Source: Cokeromyces recurvatus (lineage: Eukaryota; Mucoromycota; Mucoromycetes; Mucorales; Mucoraceae). From it: 64,000 bases of DNA. The translations under genes and the position numbers were made by a program. Below the pieces are notes generated by a model. It saw only the letters and a list, made by a program, of their open reading frames with translations, was not told the DNA's origin and ran no database searches. How positions within the stretch are numbered: position 1 is the first letter of the stretch; the number at the start of each line of letters is the position of its first letter. Positions 23,049 to 31,481 of this stretch are shown in pieces. Location of the stretch: contig NW_026251436.1 in NCBI RefSeq assembly GCF_025118155.1, positions 31,001 through 95,000 of the forward strand, read 5' to 3'.

Positions 23049-24012
23049 ATGGGATTGGCCTTAGAAAAATGCTGTTGTTTTATACCACTTCGTACAGGAA
23101 CATTTATTATTGCGCTTTATTTCTTTGTATGTAACAGAAGGAATAAAGGAAATGAAAAGATATTAATATGTATTTCATACATGTAGATTGCTTACTTATT
23201 TGATGCTATTACTGGATTCCTTGGAGTGAACTGTAAGTTGGTTAATTATATTCTTTAGAGTTAAATTTTTATTTTATTTTATTAACTGATAAATATGTAT
23301 ATTAGCCATTATTGTATATTCAGGACAAATAGCAAAAGCATGGTATTATATAAATTTATTATTCACTGTTCTAGTATTCGTGGGTGGCTTTTCTGGTATT
23401 ATTGGATCATTATTTGTATGGAAACAATAATAATAATATACACTTATGAAACTAACCTGTTTTTCTTTTTTCTTTTCTTTTTATTGTTAGGCACAAAGAA
23501 AGTCAGCTCGATTCTTTAGTATAATTGTCTGGATTTGTTGTACTTTATCATTTATAAAATACCTTATTTCACTTGTATTAATGATTGTCTTCCGTCAAAA
23601 TATGATTAATGCTTGTGTTCGATCGGGTATTGTTAGTATTGGCAATGCTCAAAATGGACTTGGACCAGTTAGTGTATCAATAGGAAGTTATTATACACCT
23701 GTCAAATATCCAAATACAATGAATGCTTTTGCAACTTCACCTGAAGAATGTGAACATTCCGTTAAATTAATCATTATTCTTTGGGGTGTAATTGTTGGTA
23801 TAATGCAATTTATACAGGTAAATAATAAATGAGTAGACATGTATATATATACATACTAATTCCTCTTTTATAATAATATATAGGTGTATTTTGCTTCTGT
23901 AGTGAGTACTTATGCTACTCGAATCCGTAGTGGTGCTCGTCATCATAGACTTCATGATCAACAAATTAAAGATTTCGAAGAATCTAGATTTCACATGTCA
24001 ACTGTTTATTAA
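23049..24012 (+). CDS. Four-helix membrane protein (fungal tetraspan/MARVEL-like)
   Basis: Five exons, 23049-23126, 23187-23232, 23306-23415, 23491-23817 and 23884-24012, give about 229 residues. Hydrophobic segments are FIIALYFFIAYLFDAITGFLG, the WYYINLLFTVLVFVGG region, IIVWICCTLSFIKYLISLVLM and IIILWGVIVGIMQFIQVYFAS. A polar loop of about 55 residues lies between helices 3 and 4, and a short basic tail (RIRSGARHHRLHDQQ) follows. The pattern fits fungal small tetraspan proteins of the plasma membrane or endomembranes. No catalytic motif is seen. Confidence 0.8.
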
Positions 24013-24452
24013 TGGGTGTCATCCTTAGTAGTAATGGTAGTAGTATTATAGACTGGTTTCTATAAATACATATATGCATATATACGTATAATATAAAAAA
24101 TATATATTTATATATAAATATGTATTTATTTATATATGAATACATATTGTTTTGTTTTGCTTTGCTTTGCTTTTTAATAAACCGGATTTATAAATAAGTG
24201 AACTACTTTATTGCCCTTTATTATAATCTTTATCAAGAAAAGAAGATCAAGTGATTTCGTTCTTTTTTATTATTATTATTAACAAGTTATATGTGCGTTG
24301 TACAGAAAACAGATAGATTGAAAATAAATAGAAAGAATTTCTTAGGAATAAAACGAGAATACATTAACATAGTTTCATATGGAACACTATTTGCCAAAAG
24401 TCATTTATTATTAGTAGTAGTAGTAGTAGTAATTTGAGGGTATGGTTTCCAT

Positions 24453-24484
<32 letters not shown>

Positions 24485-24898
24485 TGTAATGCATACGGAC
24501 TATCAAACTGGTTCATTTTATATTCTTCAAAAATAATATGAAATTTTGTTTTGCAATGATTCAAATTAAGTCAGATGATTTATTTATTTATTTTTATCAA
24601 AATAACATTTTCTTCTTTATCAAATGAAATTGTCTGTTTGTGAAGAAAGAGATAGACAAGCTACTTTAAGGGTAATAAAAGACGACTAGGGAACAAGAAC
24701 AACAGGGAAAATAAATGGTTACATATGAATATACATTTTTATAAAATGGTAAATTTAAAAAAAAAAAAATGGAACTTTTATAATTATTGCATAATTATTT
24801 AATTTTATTTACTCGATAAAAAAAAAAATAGCAGCTTGTGGTATGTTTCCCCATATATGGAATGATCATGAATAATCAGTATATAAAATTTCAGGATA

Positions 24899-24938
<40 letters not shown>

Positions 24939-25207
24939 CAACAATTCAAGCTTTCTTTATTTGGTAAAATCCAGATATTTTTAAACTTCAAATTGTCGTA
25001 ATGATGAATAATTGGATATTAGTGCGGGGGAAATAAAAGAAAAAAAAATAATATTCTCTATGACAATATGGCATACATATAACAAATAATAGATCTAGCA
25101 TATAAAACATACATGTATATATATATATCCTAGTTTTTGTTTCTTATGATAGCAAAGTAGATGATGCAGTTGCAGTAGTAGTAAAACAAACGCTAATGCT
25201 TTCACTT

Positions 25208-25240
<33 letters not shown>

Positions 25241-25326
25241 ATAGTAGTAGTTCTATTTTTTTGATCATTTAGTTGCTTAGAAATAAAACAAACTAATTGT
25301 TGCTTGATTTGTGTTGCTGTCTTCCA
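24013..25326. other. Intergenic region rich in trinucleotide and poly(A) repeats
   Basis: No convincing gene. It holds (AGT)/(ACT) tracts at 24411-24484, a poly(A) tract of about 37 nt at 24901-24937 and a (TAG)n tract at about 25199-25250. A 66-codon minus frame at 24364-24564 is made mainly of the trinucleotide repeat and was not annotated. Confidence 0.55.
24411..24484. repeat. Inverted trinucleotide tracts, potential hairpin
   Basis: An (AGT)n tract at about 24411-24431 is followed after about 20 bp by an (ACT)n tract at about 24453-24484. The two are complementary, so a single strand could fold into a stem of about 20 bp. Confidence 0.75.
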
Positions 25327-25701
25327 TTATTTCCAAATCTCGACCCTAAACGAATCAATACGTTCCTTCTTCACTTGTCCAGCGTTCCCCAACTGAGCCA
25401 ATATAACCATTAATATATGACATAAACGAGTAAATTTACGAAAAGCAGAATTTAGATATTGATTTACTTGATTTAAAATTAAATTATTAACTCGAATTGT
25501 CACTGTCTTTGGTGGCAAATGGTGTTTTATAACAGGACGGTATAGGACCAAATTACTCAATGATTCAAGCTCTCTTACCACTGCCTTTGCTTGATATAGA
25601 CAACGACAAAAATCCATAAAAGCTCTATCAGTAATTGATAGAGAGAACATTGTCGTCGTCGTCTTCTTATTTCGTATCAAATTACTGTTTGTAACTTTCA
25701 T
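25327..25701 (-). CDS. Small hypothetical protein
   Basis: A single frame of 124 codons ending FRVEIWK. It is helical with a mixed composition (FMDFCRCLYQAKAVVRELES, YLNSAFRKFTRLCHILMVIL). I recognise no family. It lies 91 bp outside the left end of DIRS element A. It looks coding by composition, but no independent support is visible. Confidence 0.5.
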   Translation of the reverse strand: MKVTNSNLIRNKKTTTTMFSLSITDRAFMDFCRCLYQAKAVVRELESLSNLVLYRPVIKHHLPPKTVTIRVNNLILNQVNQYLNSAFRKFTRLCHILMVILAQLGNAGQVKKERIDSFRVEIWK

Positions 25702-25791
25702 ATTTCAATATATTTTAAAGGGGAAAATAATAATAATAATAACAATACAGCTGAAGAAAATAGGTTGGGCTACAAAAAAAAAGTGGCCCAT

Positions 25792-25933
25792 TACGTCCGT
25801 TGACGAAGACGAGGATGAAAATGTGGTAACAAGCTCCAAGAGCCGCGCTTTATTTTCCTTTTATAGATAAAAAAATAATAATAAAAATAAAAAATATACT
25901 AGAATCCCCTTTTTCCCTTTATACCTTCAAAAG
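25792..25933. repeat. Element A left terminal repeat (3' end of element)
   Basis: Positions 25820-25933 are the reverse complement of 29965-30078 at near identity. The outer part, 25792-25819, is unique to this end and matches the complement of the first half of the internal complementary region. Confidence 0.9.
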
Positions 25934-26027
25934 TCGGAAGAAAACTCAATTGGTTTTGATATAAGGGAGGGGAACATGAATGAAATAAATATAGAATTAA
26001 AAGTAAAACATAAAAAGATAGTTGGAA

Positions 26028-27215
26028 TCAATTTTTCCAAGTTTCTTGTAGCCAAGAAAGCCATGTGGGTCGGGTTGTTACCACATTTTCATCCTCGTCT
26101 TCGTCAACGGACGTATTGTTGGTCGTTCCTTCAACAATCCTTGTTGACTGCGACTCGGACTCCAATGTGGTATTTTTTCCTTTGATAGAAACAATTGAGT
26201 TTGCTATTCTGGTGCTGTCGTTAAGTTGCGTGCTTGGCTTGAGGTAATATCGTTCAAATGTATTGGAATTATGACTCCAATTAGCATGTTGTTTGACCTC
26301 CGAAATCGTTATTCCATTTTCAACTGCTTTGGTGCTTGAAGCTGACCTGATAGAGTGTGGTTTGTAAGAACTAATGTCAATACCCGCTTTTTCCATTGCT
26401 TTTGAAACCCATGTAGCTACAGTAGAAGGACTAGCGGATTTCACCTTGTCTGGTTCGAGAATGAATGCCAAAAACAAACTATGGTCTATAGGAAGGTTAT
26501 TGCGAAGATGGCTCGACCTTTGTAAAAAGTCAAAAAGTGTGGAAACAAGGCACATGTCATTGTCATCTGCCAATCCTAGTATAACAGATTTCACTTGAGT
26601 CTCTTTCGCTTCTCTGAAATGTATAAGAACTGACACTGGTTCTTCGTTTCTAAGCTCCATTTGTACATCTCTAAACTGCACTCTGCCAACATCTGATCTT
26701 GGTCTTGCCATAGTCGTCAAGCATAACAATAAAATTGTTTTTTGTTGTAATTCATATAAGTTGATAGATTGATTTTTTGGCCATTCTTTTGCGATATAGT
26801 CCACCAGTATATTTGTGTCCCATATTTGGAGATTTTGCTTGGTAGGAATGTTGACTTCTGATCTTCGTTTTGCTTTAAAGAATTCAACTATGGGTTCTTT
26901 TGCAGCTAACGGACCCTTTTCTGGATGCAACACTTTAAAGACAGATGCTAAAGCTGATCTCAAACTATTTAGGTATTGGTATGAAAAGTGTCGATTTTCT
27001 AACAAAAAACGTAATACATTGGCTTCGTCGTATGTGGTAGGCTGTATTGGTACTGGTTGTGCTGCGCACCATTGTGACCATTTTTTCCACCCAGTATTAT
27101 AGTTCTTTTGTGTTTTACGTCTCTGGGCATGTGTCAAAAATTCCACTGTGTCCTCTTCCAAGTGACCAGCGGTTTTCCTCTTGTTGCAGATAAGTGCCAT
27201 GCGGTCATCTTCCAT
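26028..27215 (-). CDS. Element A tyrosine recombinase
   Basis: About 395 residues if the Met at 27215 is used; the same frame stays open upstream to 29939. The N-terminal SAM-like domain (TQKNYNTGWKKWSQWC) is followed by the catalytic domain. The first Arg lies in TTMARPRSDVGR, the HxxR box reads PHSIRSA, HANW gives the third-box His/Trp, and ERYYLKP holds the nucleophilic Tyr. It overlaps the 3' end of the RT frame by 82 nt in another frame. The function is integration of the circular DNA product. Confidence 0.9.
   Translation of the reverse strand: MEDDRMALICNKRKTAGHLEEDTVEFLTHAQRRKTQKNYNTGWKKWSQWCAAQPVPIQPTTYDEANVLRFLLENRHFSYQYLNSLRSALASVFKVLHPEKGPLAAKEPIVEFFKAKRRSEVNIPTKQNLQIWDTNILVDYIAKEWPKNQSINLYELQQKTILLLCLTTMARPRSDVGRVQFRDVQMELRNEEPVSVLIHFREAKETQVKSVILGLADDNDMCLVSTLFDFLQRSSHLRNNLPIDHSLFLAFILEPDKVKSASPSTVATWVSKAMEKAGIDISSYKPHSIRSASSTKAVENGITISEVKQHANWSHNSNTFERYYLKPSTQLNDSTRIANSIVSIKGKNTTLESESQSTRIVEGTTNNTSVDEDEDENVVTTRPTWLSWLQETWKN
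26077..26172. repeat. Element A internal complementary region
   Basis: The first half is complementary to the outer left end (CAACGGACGTA boundary), the second half to the outer right end (GGTCGTTCCTTCAACAAT). It also encodes the last residues of the recombinase. In DIRS-1 such a region templates joining of the two ends into a circle. Confidence 0.9.
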
Positions 27216-29152
27216 CTTCTTATCTTGAACATCAGAGGTTTGTTGATGTGTTTCATTTGCAATAAGGACGGGAACCAGAACTGGGTTGGCCAATACGGTG
27301 TGATTAATACTGCCTTCTGGATTCGTTGCTGTTTTATTATCTGCATCACTTGCGGTATGAACTTCCATGGAGGAAATAGGTACATTCCCTGTTTTTTCCA
27401 CGTTTGTTGAAAAGCATCTGTTGCTGCTGCCTCCGGATCTGGTCGCATGCTCCAAAATATTGGTAGTTTGGTGTTCATCCTGTCTGCAAATGCATCTACT
27501 GTTAAAGGACCCCATCTCTGGTTGATCATTCGAAATAGCCGTTTCGGTAATAGGGCCTCGTAGAGTAAGTTTTTTGTTGCGGTGTGATGCTGTCTGCTCA
27601 GCCAATCTGCTCGAATATTCTCCAGTCCTGGTATGTGTTCGTATTCGACTTTGAGATTGTAGTGGTTGCATAGATTTTGTATCTTCACTACTAGGTCCTG
27701 TAGTGTTCGAGATGCTGTGCCTCCCGACTTGCTGCTGTATTTCAAAGCAGTCATGTTGTCTGTAAATATTTTGATGTGTTGATTCTTGAAGTCTTTGGCA
27801 TGTAGTTTTAGAGCAAAATATATCGCTGTCAGCTCCCTTGCATTGATTGACATGGTGTTCTCTTCGTTCGTCCATGCTCCAGTGGTTTGCATCGTGCCAG
27901 AGCTCACACCCCATCCTAGGTCTGACGCATCTACATATATTGTTGCCGCCTTCGGTTGATTGGGTGCTAATTTCTTTATTGGCAGGCCGTTCTTCTTCAC
28001 CATCCAACTTGTCCACCATTGCAGTTCTTTCTTGCTGTCCTCCGATAGTGTCATTGGTGCATTCCAATTCTGTAGATGTCTGTTGAGTGTTAGGGAGAGA
28101 TCCCTCTGCATGTATCTGATGTGTAACAGGGCTTCTCCGATGGCTGGAATCATGGAAGTCATCTTCCCCATCATACTGGCATACCATCGACAATTGTATT
28201 GGTGAGGTGTGGCTTTTATAGCTTGTTTGGTTCGAACCATGAGTTTTGAGATCTTCTTCCCTGGGACTGCTATCTGCATGGTCTTCGTATTGAATTTGAA
28301 GCCTAGGAATTCCTGTTGTTGAAAGGGGATTAGGACACTCTTCTGGAAATTTATTAGGAAACCCAATGATTCCATATGTGACAGTACTATTTGTGTGTGG
28401 TTCGTTGCCTCTTCCTTCGTCGCACCCAGAATACATATGTCGTCTAAATAATATACTAGGCGTATTCCCTGTATTCGTAATGGTTCTATTGCAAATCGCA
28501 TCATTTTGCTGAATACTCTGGGACTGACACTCATCCCAAATGCTAGAGTTTTGTACTGATAAACAACTCCTTTGTTCTGGAAAGTCAAGTATTTCTTTGA
28601 GTTTGGGTGAATTGGGGTGACCACATAAGCATCCTTTAGGTCCAATTTGCAAATAAAATCGTTTTTCTCGATGATTTCCCTCAATGCAGGTACCCCTTCC
28701 ATCTTGAAGTGATGACACTGGATATAGTTGTTGATCATTTGGCAATCCAAAATCGGTCGACGTTTTGTCGCTTCCTGTATTGTGAAGAAATTGGATAAAT
28801 AATCTGTGTTCTGCGTTGGTGATACCTCTATTATCCCCGCTTTGATAAATTTGTTGACTGCCTCGTCCACTGCCAATTGTTCTATCTGGTCTAGCTTTAT
28901 ACGACGTAATCTCCAAGGTGTTGGTTTTTTTAGCAAAGGTATCTGATAACCCTCTCGTATCACTGACAATGGCCATGGGTGTTTTGTAATCGACTGCCAA
29001 TTCTTGAGAAAATGTTGTAGTCGACCCCCTGGCGCTATGCCGTCTGCTGGGATGCTGTAATTCGTCATTGATTTTATTGGGGGTTGGATGTGTGATTGGA
29101 TTGGTGGGGTGATTGTTGTTGGGCTGAGTTGTTGTTGTGCGGGGTTCCCCAC
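27134..29152 (-). CDS. Element A reverse transcriptase, RNase H and methyltransferase-like domain
   Basis: About 672 residues. RT motifs are FFTIQEATKRRPILDCQ, KLDLKDAYVVTPIHP, YKTLAFGMSVSPRVF and the active site YYLDDICILG. RNase H begins YVDASDLGWGVSSG and includes NARELTAIYFALK and FTDNMTALKY. The last 130 residues (LTVDAFADRMNTKLPIFWS, LFPPWKFIPQV) match the region after RNase H that is described as methyltransferase-like in DIRS elements. The frame is uninterrupted. Its start overlaps the end of Gag by 79 nt in another frame, so it may need internal initiation or frameshifting. Confidence 0.9.
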   Translation of the reverse strand: MGNPAQQQLSPTTITPPIQSHIQPPIKSMTNYSIPADGIAPGGRLQHFLKNWQSITKHPWPLSVIREGYQIPLLKKPTPWRLRRIKLDQIEQLAVDEAVNKFIKAGIIEVSPTQNTDYLSNFFTIQEATKRRPILDCQMINNYIQCHHFKMEGVPALREIIEKNDFICKLDLKDAYVVTPIHPNSKKYLTFQNKGVVYQYKTLAFGMSVSPRVFSKMMRFAIEPLRIQGIRLVYYLDDICILGATKEEATNHTQIVLSHMESLGFLINFQKSVLIPFQQQEFLGFKFNTKTMQIAVPGKKISKLMVRTKQAIKATPHQYNCRWYASMMGKMTSMIPAIGEALLHIRYMQRDLSLTLNRHLQNWNAPMTLSEDSKKELQWWTSWMVKKNGLPIKKLAPNQPKAATIYVDASDLGWGVSSGTMQTTGAWTNEENTMSINARELTAIYFALKLHAKDFKNQHIKIFTDNMTALKYSSKSGGTASRTLQDLVVKIQNLCNHYNLKVEYEHIPGLENIRADWLSRQHHTATKNLLYEALLPKRLFRMINQRWGPLTVDAFADRMNTKLPIFWSMRPDPEAAATDAFQQTWKKQGMYLFPPWKFIPQVMQIIKQQRIQKAVLITPYWPTQFWFPSLLQMKHINKPLMFKIRRWKMTAWHLSATRGKPLVTWKRTQWNF

Positions 29153-29943
29153 CGTTGTGAGGTACCCTGTCCAAAAAAAGCACCTCGTGCTCTGTTACTA
29201 CCTCTTCCATATCCGAAGCTTCTATTTCCTCGTTGATATCCTCTACTTGAGAATCCATTTCCTCGTCCTCCTCCACGATTACTACTGGCTTGTTGAACGA
29301 GTTTTCGTTCAAAGTTGGCTTGGTGGTATTTGTTAAGAAATTCGTCACTGTAGGCGTTCTTAGATTTACTATCCTCTTCTGTTGTTTCCAGGTGGCGGAT
29401 ACTAAATGGGATGTTAAGTGCTTTGTCTGAATATTCTTTTGCTTCTCTTTCTTGAGCTTTTGCTGTGGCCAACCCAAAGACTGCCAGTCGTCGACTTTGC
29501 TCCCTGCATCTGCTGATGATGTCTTTTGCTTCGTCATGGTCTGCTTCTTCCAAGACGTATTGAAGTTGTTCAAAGATTTCCATAGCAACCTTTGCTTGGA
29601 ATCTGGTGTTTTCTGTGATTTTATAAATGGAGTTGACAACCAAAGCTGTTTCTGTTGAGTGTTTTTTGAGATAAGGGGCAATTGATTTGTTGATCTTCTC
29701 GGGTGTTGTCCATTCTCCCAAAGCGTATCGTTGGGTTTCTCTTCTAAACTTTTTGAAATTTTCAGTAAGTTGATGCGTGGGAGTGTTTTCCAATTCCTCG
29801 GAGACCTGTCTTGGGATTTCGACTCCATTGATTCTTTCTTCTTTCTCAATGTCCATTTTTTTGACGACATCTCGGACAATTGCTTCCATTTCGCTTTGGG
29901 TGTATGTTCGTTCATTGCTAATAGTTGAATTGATATCACTCAT
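29074..29943 (-). CDS. Element A Gag-like protein
   Basis: 289 residues. A helical N-terminal part is followed by a Gly/Arg-rich tail with RG repeats (RGGGRGNGFSSRGYQRGN, GYGRGSNRARG), a usual nucleic-acid-binding feature of DIRS Gag proteins that lack zinc knuckles. It is the first ORF, starting just inside the right terminal repeat. Confidence 0.8.
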   Translation of the reverse strand: MSDINSTISNERTYTQSEMEAIVRDVVKKMDIEKEERINGVEIPRQVSEELENTPTHQLTENFKKFRRETQRYALGEWTTPEKINKSIAPYLKKHSTETALVVNSIYKITENTRFQAKVAMEIFEQLQYVLEEADHDEAKDIISRCREQSRRLAVFGLATAKAQEREAKEYSDKALNIPFSIRHLETTEEDSKSKNAYSDEFLNKYHQANFERKLVQQASSNRGGGRGNGFSSRGYQRGNRSFGYGRGSNRARGAFFGQGTSQRWGTPHNNNSAQQQSPHQSNHTSNPQ

Positions 29944-29964
29944 AATTTTTCCACGAATGCGCGG

Positions 29965-30129
29965 CTTTTGAAGGTATAAAGGGAAAAAGGGGATTCTAGT
30001 ATATTTTTTATTTTTATTATTATTTTTTTATCTATAAAAGGAAAATAAAGCGCGGCTCTTGGAGCTTGTTACCACATTGGAGTCCGAGTCGCAGTCAACG
30101 GACGTATTGTTGAAGGAACGACCAACAAT
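29965..30129. repeat. Element A right terminal repeat (5' end of element)
   Basis: The core 29965-30078 pairs with 25820-25933. The outer part 30079-30129 is unique and matches the complement of the second half of the internal complementary region. A poly(A) tract follows immediately outside. Confidence 0.9.
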
Positions 30130-30179
<50 letters not shown>

Positions 30180-30277
30180 AAAAAAAAATGGGGCACCAAT
30201 TTTCAAAATGGGACAACTAAAAAATTTGGGATTTTCGTTTGAAAATGGGACAATCAAAATAGGACATTTATTTGTTT
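30130..30277. other. Spacer between the two DIRS elements
   Basis: A 47-nt poly(A) run (30131-30177) is followed by about 90 bp with three copies of an AAAATGGGACAA-like motif (near 30186, 30207 and 30243) and a weaker fourth near 30258. This appears to be older repeat sequence into which element B inserted. Confidence 0.7.
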
Positions 30278-30425
30278 ATTCTCAGTCGAAAGAAATTTCT
30301 CGAGAGAATTTCTTGAGACCGTCGGAACAAAATAGGAAATGTTATTATGCTAGAATCTTCTTGAATCTTTATTTAATAGCGAATTCAAAGATATATAAAG
30401 GAATAAAATTTTTATATTATACTAT
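30278..30425. repeat. Element B left terminal repeat
   Basis: The core 30325-30425 is the reverse complement of 34605-34705. The outer 30278-30324 (beginning ATTCTCAGTCG) matches the complement of the first half of the internal complementary region. Confidence 0.9.
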
Positions 30426-30527
30426 AAATCTTCTTTTTCGCTCGGTCATCACCAGCTTATTTGTCACACACTTTCCTATAAAGTTGCAAATATTTCTTTC
30501 CTAAAATTTCTTTTCCTAATATTTTCA

Positions 30528-31346
30528 ATGTCCTCCCTTGAAGAACAATTTCACATGATGCAGCAACAGATCGCTGCCCTACAAGAACAATTACAGAATG
30601 CTACCACTACCTCGATGCAGTCAGCGGATGACACTGCTATCTTACCTCTACACTCAATGGGTACCCGACCCCATTACGACTGGTCCCCTTCAGAGGGTCT
30701 TGCTGAACTGATGAACTTAAATGCTCCATTGAACACTTCACCTTTGCTTACTGACTCCGAACGTAAGACGATCATTGAGTCTTACCCTCCCATGGCCCAT
30801 TTGGATTACAAAGCACCCGCTACCATCCCAACAGCGGAGCGCCTTATGAATAAAGGCCAACGTTACGAAGACAATTCCATCAAGCAATTTCAATATTTGC
30901 TATCTGCAGTTTATCGTCCCCTTGACATTCTTAGTCATGAACTTGTCTCATCCGAAGCTGGCAATCCAAACTTGGAACGCTATTGTACCATGCTTCAGGA
31001 TATCCGAAAATTGTTGTTACATCTCGGTGCATCAATGACGCAAACCCGTAATAACATTGCTCTTCGTGCGATTGATCCTTCGTTCTCCATGAAATCTACA
31101 AATGAAGTTAATTACACTCTCCCTTTGGATGTATTCCACGATACTCTGATTCAACAGACTGCGGCAAGAAAGGCCACTCGGGAAGCAACCATCAACAAAC
31201 GCCAACGTCGTCGCTTCCAAAATGATAATTCTGGCTTGAACAGCTCTTCCTCAAACGTTTCCAATCAGCAGTTTTTTCGAGCAGGTCCACCCTCGCAGCA
31301 GGGTGGTTTTCTCAACAACACCAACAGCAACTACAACAACTACAGC

Positions 31347-31383
<37 letters not shown>

Positions 31384-31481
31384 GCAGCAGCAGCAGCAGC
31401 AGCTCTCGTCCCAACAACAGCAACAGTGGCAACAACAACAACTACAACTACAGGAAGAACACCAACCCATTTCGTCAGTAA
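30528..31481 (+). CDS. Element B Gag-like protein
   Basis: 317 residues. A coiled-coil start (LEEQFHMMQQQIAALQEQL) is followed by a helical domain with RPHYDWSPSEGLAELMNL and YRPLDILSHELVSSEAGN, and a tail of poly-Asn and poly-Ser runs with scattered aromatic and Arg residues. The order and position match Gag of DIRS elements. The Asn tract comes from the (CAA) microsatellite. Confidence 0.8.
31306..31445. repeat. (CAA)n/(CAG)n microsatellite in overlapping frames
   Basis: CAA and CAG repeats read as Asn/Ser in the Gag frame, Gln in the RT frame and Thr/Ala in the third frame. No plus-strand frame has a stop within the tract. Confidence 0.9.

Larger units (their letters stand above)
25792..30129 (-). 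mobile_element. DIRS-type tyrosine-recombinase retrotransposon, element A (apparently complete)
   Basis: A 4.3-kb element coded on the minus strand, with Gag, RT/RNase H and tyrosine recombinase frames all open. It has inverted terminal repeats with a shared core of 114 bp, and an internal complementary region near its 3' end that is complementary to both unique outer ends. The two ends meet inside that region, which places the termini at about 25792 and 30129. This split-repeat layout, with no target duplication expected, is diagnostic of the DIRS-1 order, which replicates through circular DNA and integrates by tyrosine recombination. Confidence 0.93.

Noticed and set aside
26028..29939. A single 1,303-residue protein on the minus strand
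   Set aside because: Only the last 395 residues resemble a known domain. The rest is the overlapping frame of RT and Gag, so it is described as an open companion frame, not as one gene.
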